Assembly (NCBI GenBank): GCA_002695115.1
Contig: NZOA01000024.1
Location: forward strand, 21,581-28,807
Reading direction: 5' to 3'
Source: Planctomycetota bacterium
GTDB lineage: Bacteria; Planctomycetota; UBA8108
DNA: 7,227 bases
This document shows, piece by piece, positions 7,226 to 7,227 of this stretch. Positions within the stretch are counted from its first letter, which is position 1, and each line of letters begins with the position of its first letter. The position numbers and the translations under genes are program-made. The notes under the pieces were generated by a model that was given only the letters and a program-made list of their open reading frames with translations, had not been told where the DNA came from and did not search any database.

Positions 7226-7227
7226 GG

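Noticed and set aside
1..7227. CRISPR array, tRNA, rRNA, insertion sequence, toxin-antitoxin or defence genes
   Set aside because: No direct repeat arrays, cloverleaf-like sequences, transposase motifs or terminal inverted repeats were seen, and the window is almost fully covered by six ordinary genes.

Overview
The window is GC-rich bacterial DNA. All six supported genes lie on the minus strand, so transcription runs from high to low coordinates. The contents point to the Planctomycetes/Verrucomicrobia/Lentisphaerae (PVC) group or a similar environmental lineage. The main reason is the large exported PQQ-type propeller protein with a methyltransferase-like N-terminal region, a form I associate with PVC genomes. 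The other reasons are the fusion-type SelD sequence and the scarcity of strong Shine-Dalgarno sites at the first genes of units. This placement is inference; no rRNA or other marker gene is present.

Layout in transcription order. (1) 7227-6191: selenophosphate synthetase (selD), open to the right edge and possibly the C-terminal part of a longer oxidoreductase-SelD fusion. (2) 6190-6087: a 104-nt spacer with a candidate sigma70-type promoter and an inverted repeat. (3) 6086-2241: a compact four-gene unit. It encodes a long NfeD/ClpP-class membrane protein, a short NfeD-type membrane protein, the flotillin-like protein FloA, and an unrecognised single-span membrane protein. Gaps are 12 nt, then an 8-nt overlap, then a 1-nt TGATG overlap. 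A perfect 9-bp hairpin sits on the last stop codon. (4) 2240-2117: a 124-nt spacer with no convincing promoter. (5) 2116-1: an exported PQQ-like beta-propeller protein, cut by the left edge; it is a continuous frame of 705 codons with no stop.

The central unit matches the known NfeD-flotillin arrangement (compare yqeZ-yqfA-yqfB of Bacillus subtilis), which organises membrane microdomains and responds to envelope stress. Three things depart from the textbook case. The long NfeD appears to have lost both residues of the Ser/Lys catalytic dyad. A second, short NfeD with an OB domain clearly related to that of the long one lies between it and floA. The third-position partner gene is a disordered, single-helix protein with a conserved-looking C-terminal helix. 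I see no CRISPR array, tRNA, rRNA, insertion sequence or defence system. The most interesting material is the probable pseudoprotease NfeD unit and the methyltransferase-like/propeller fusion.
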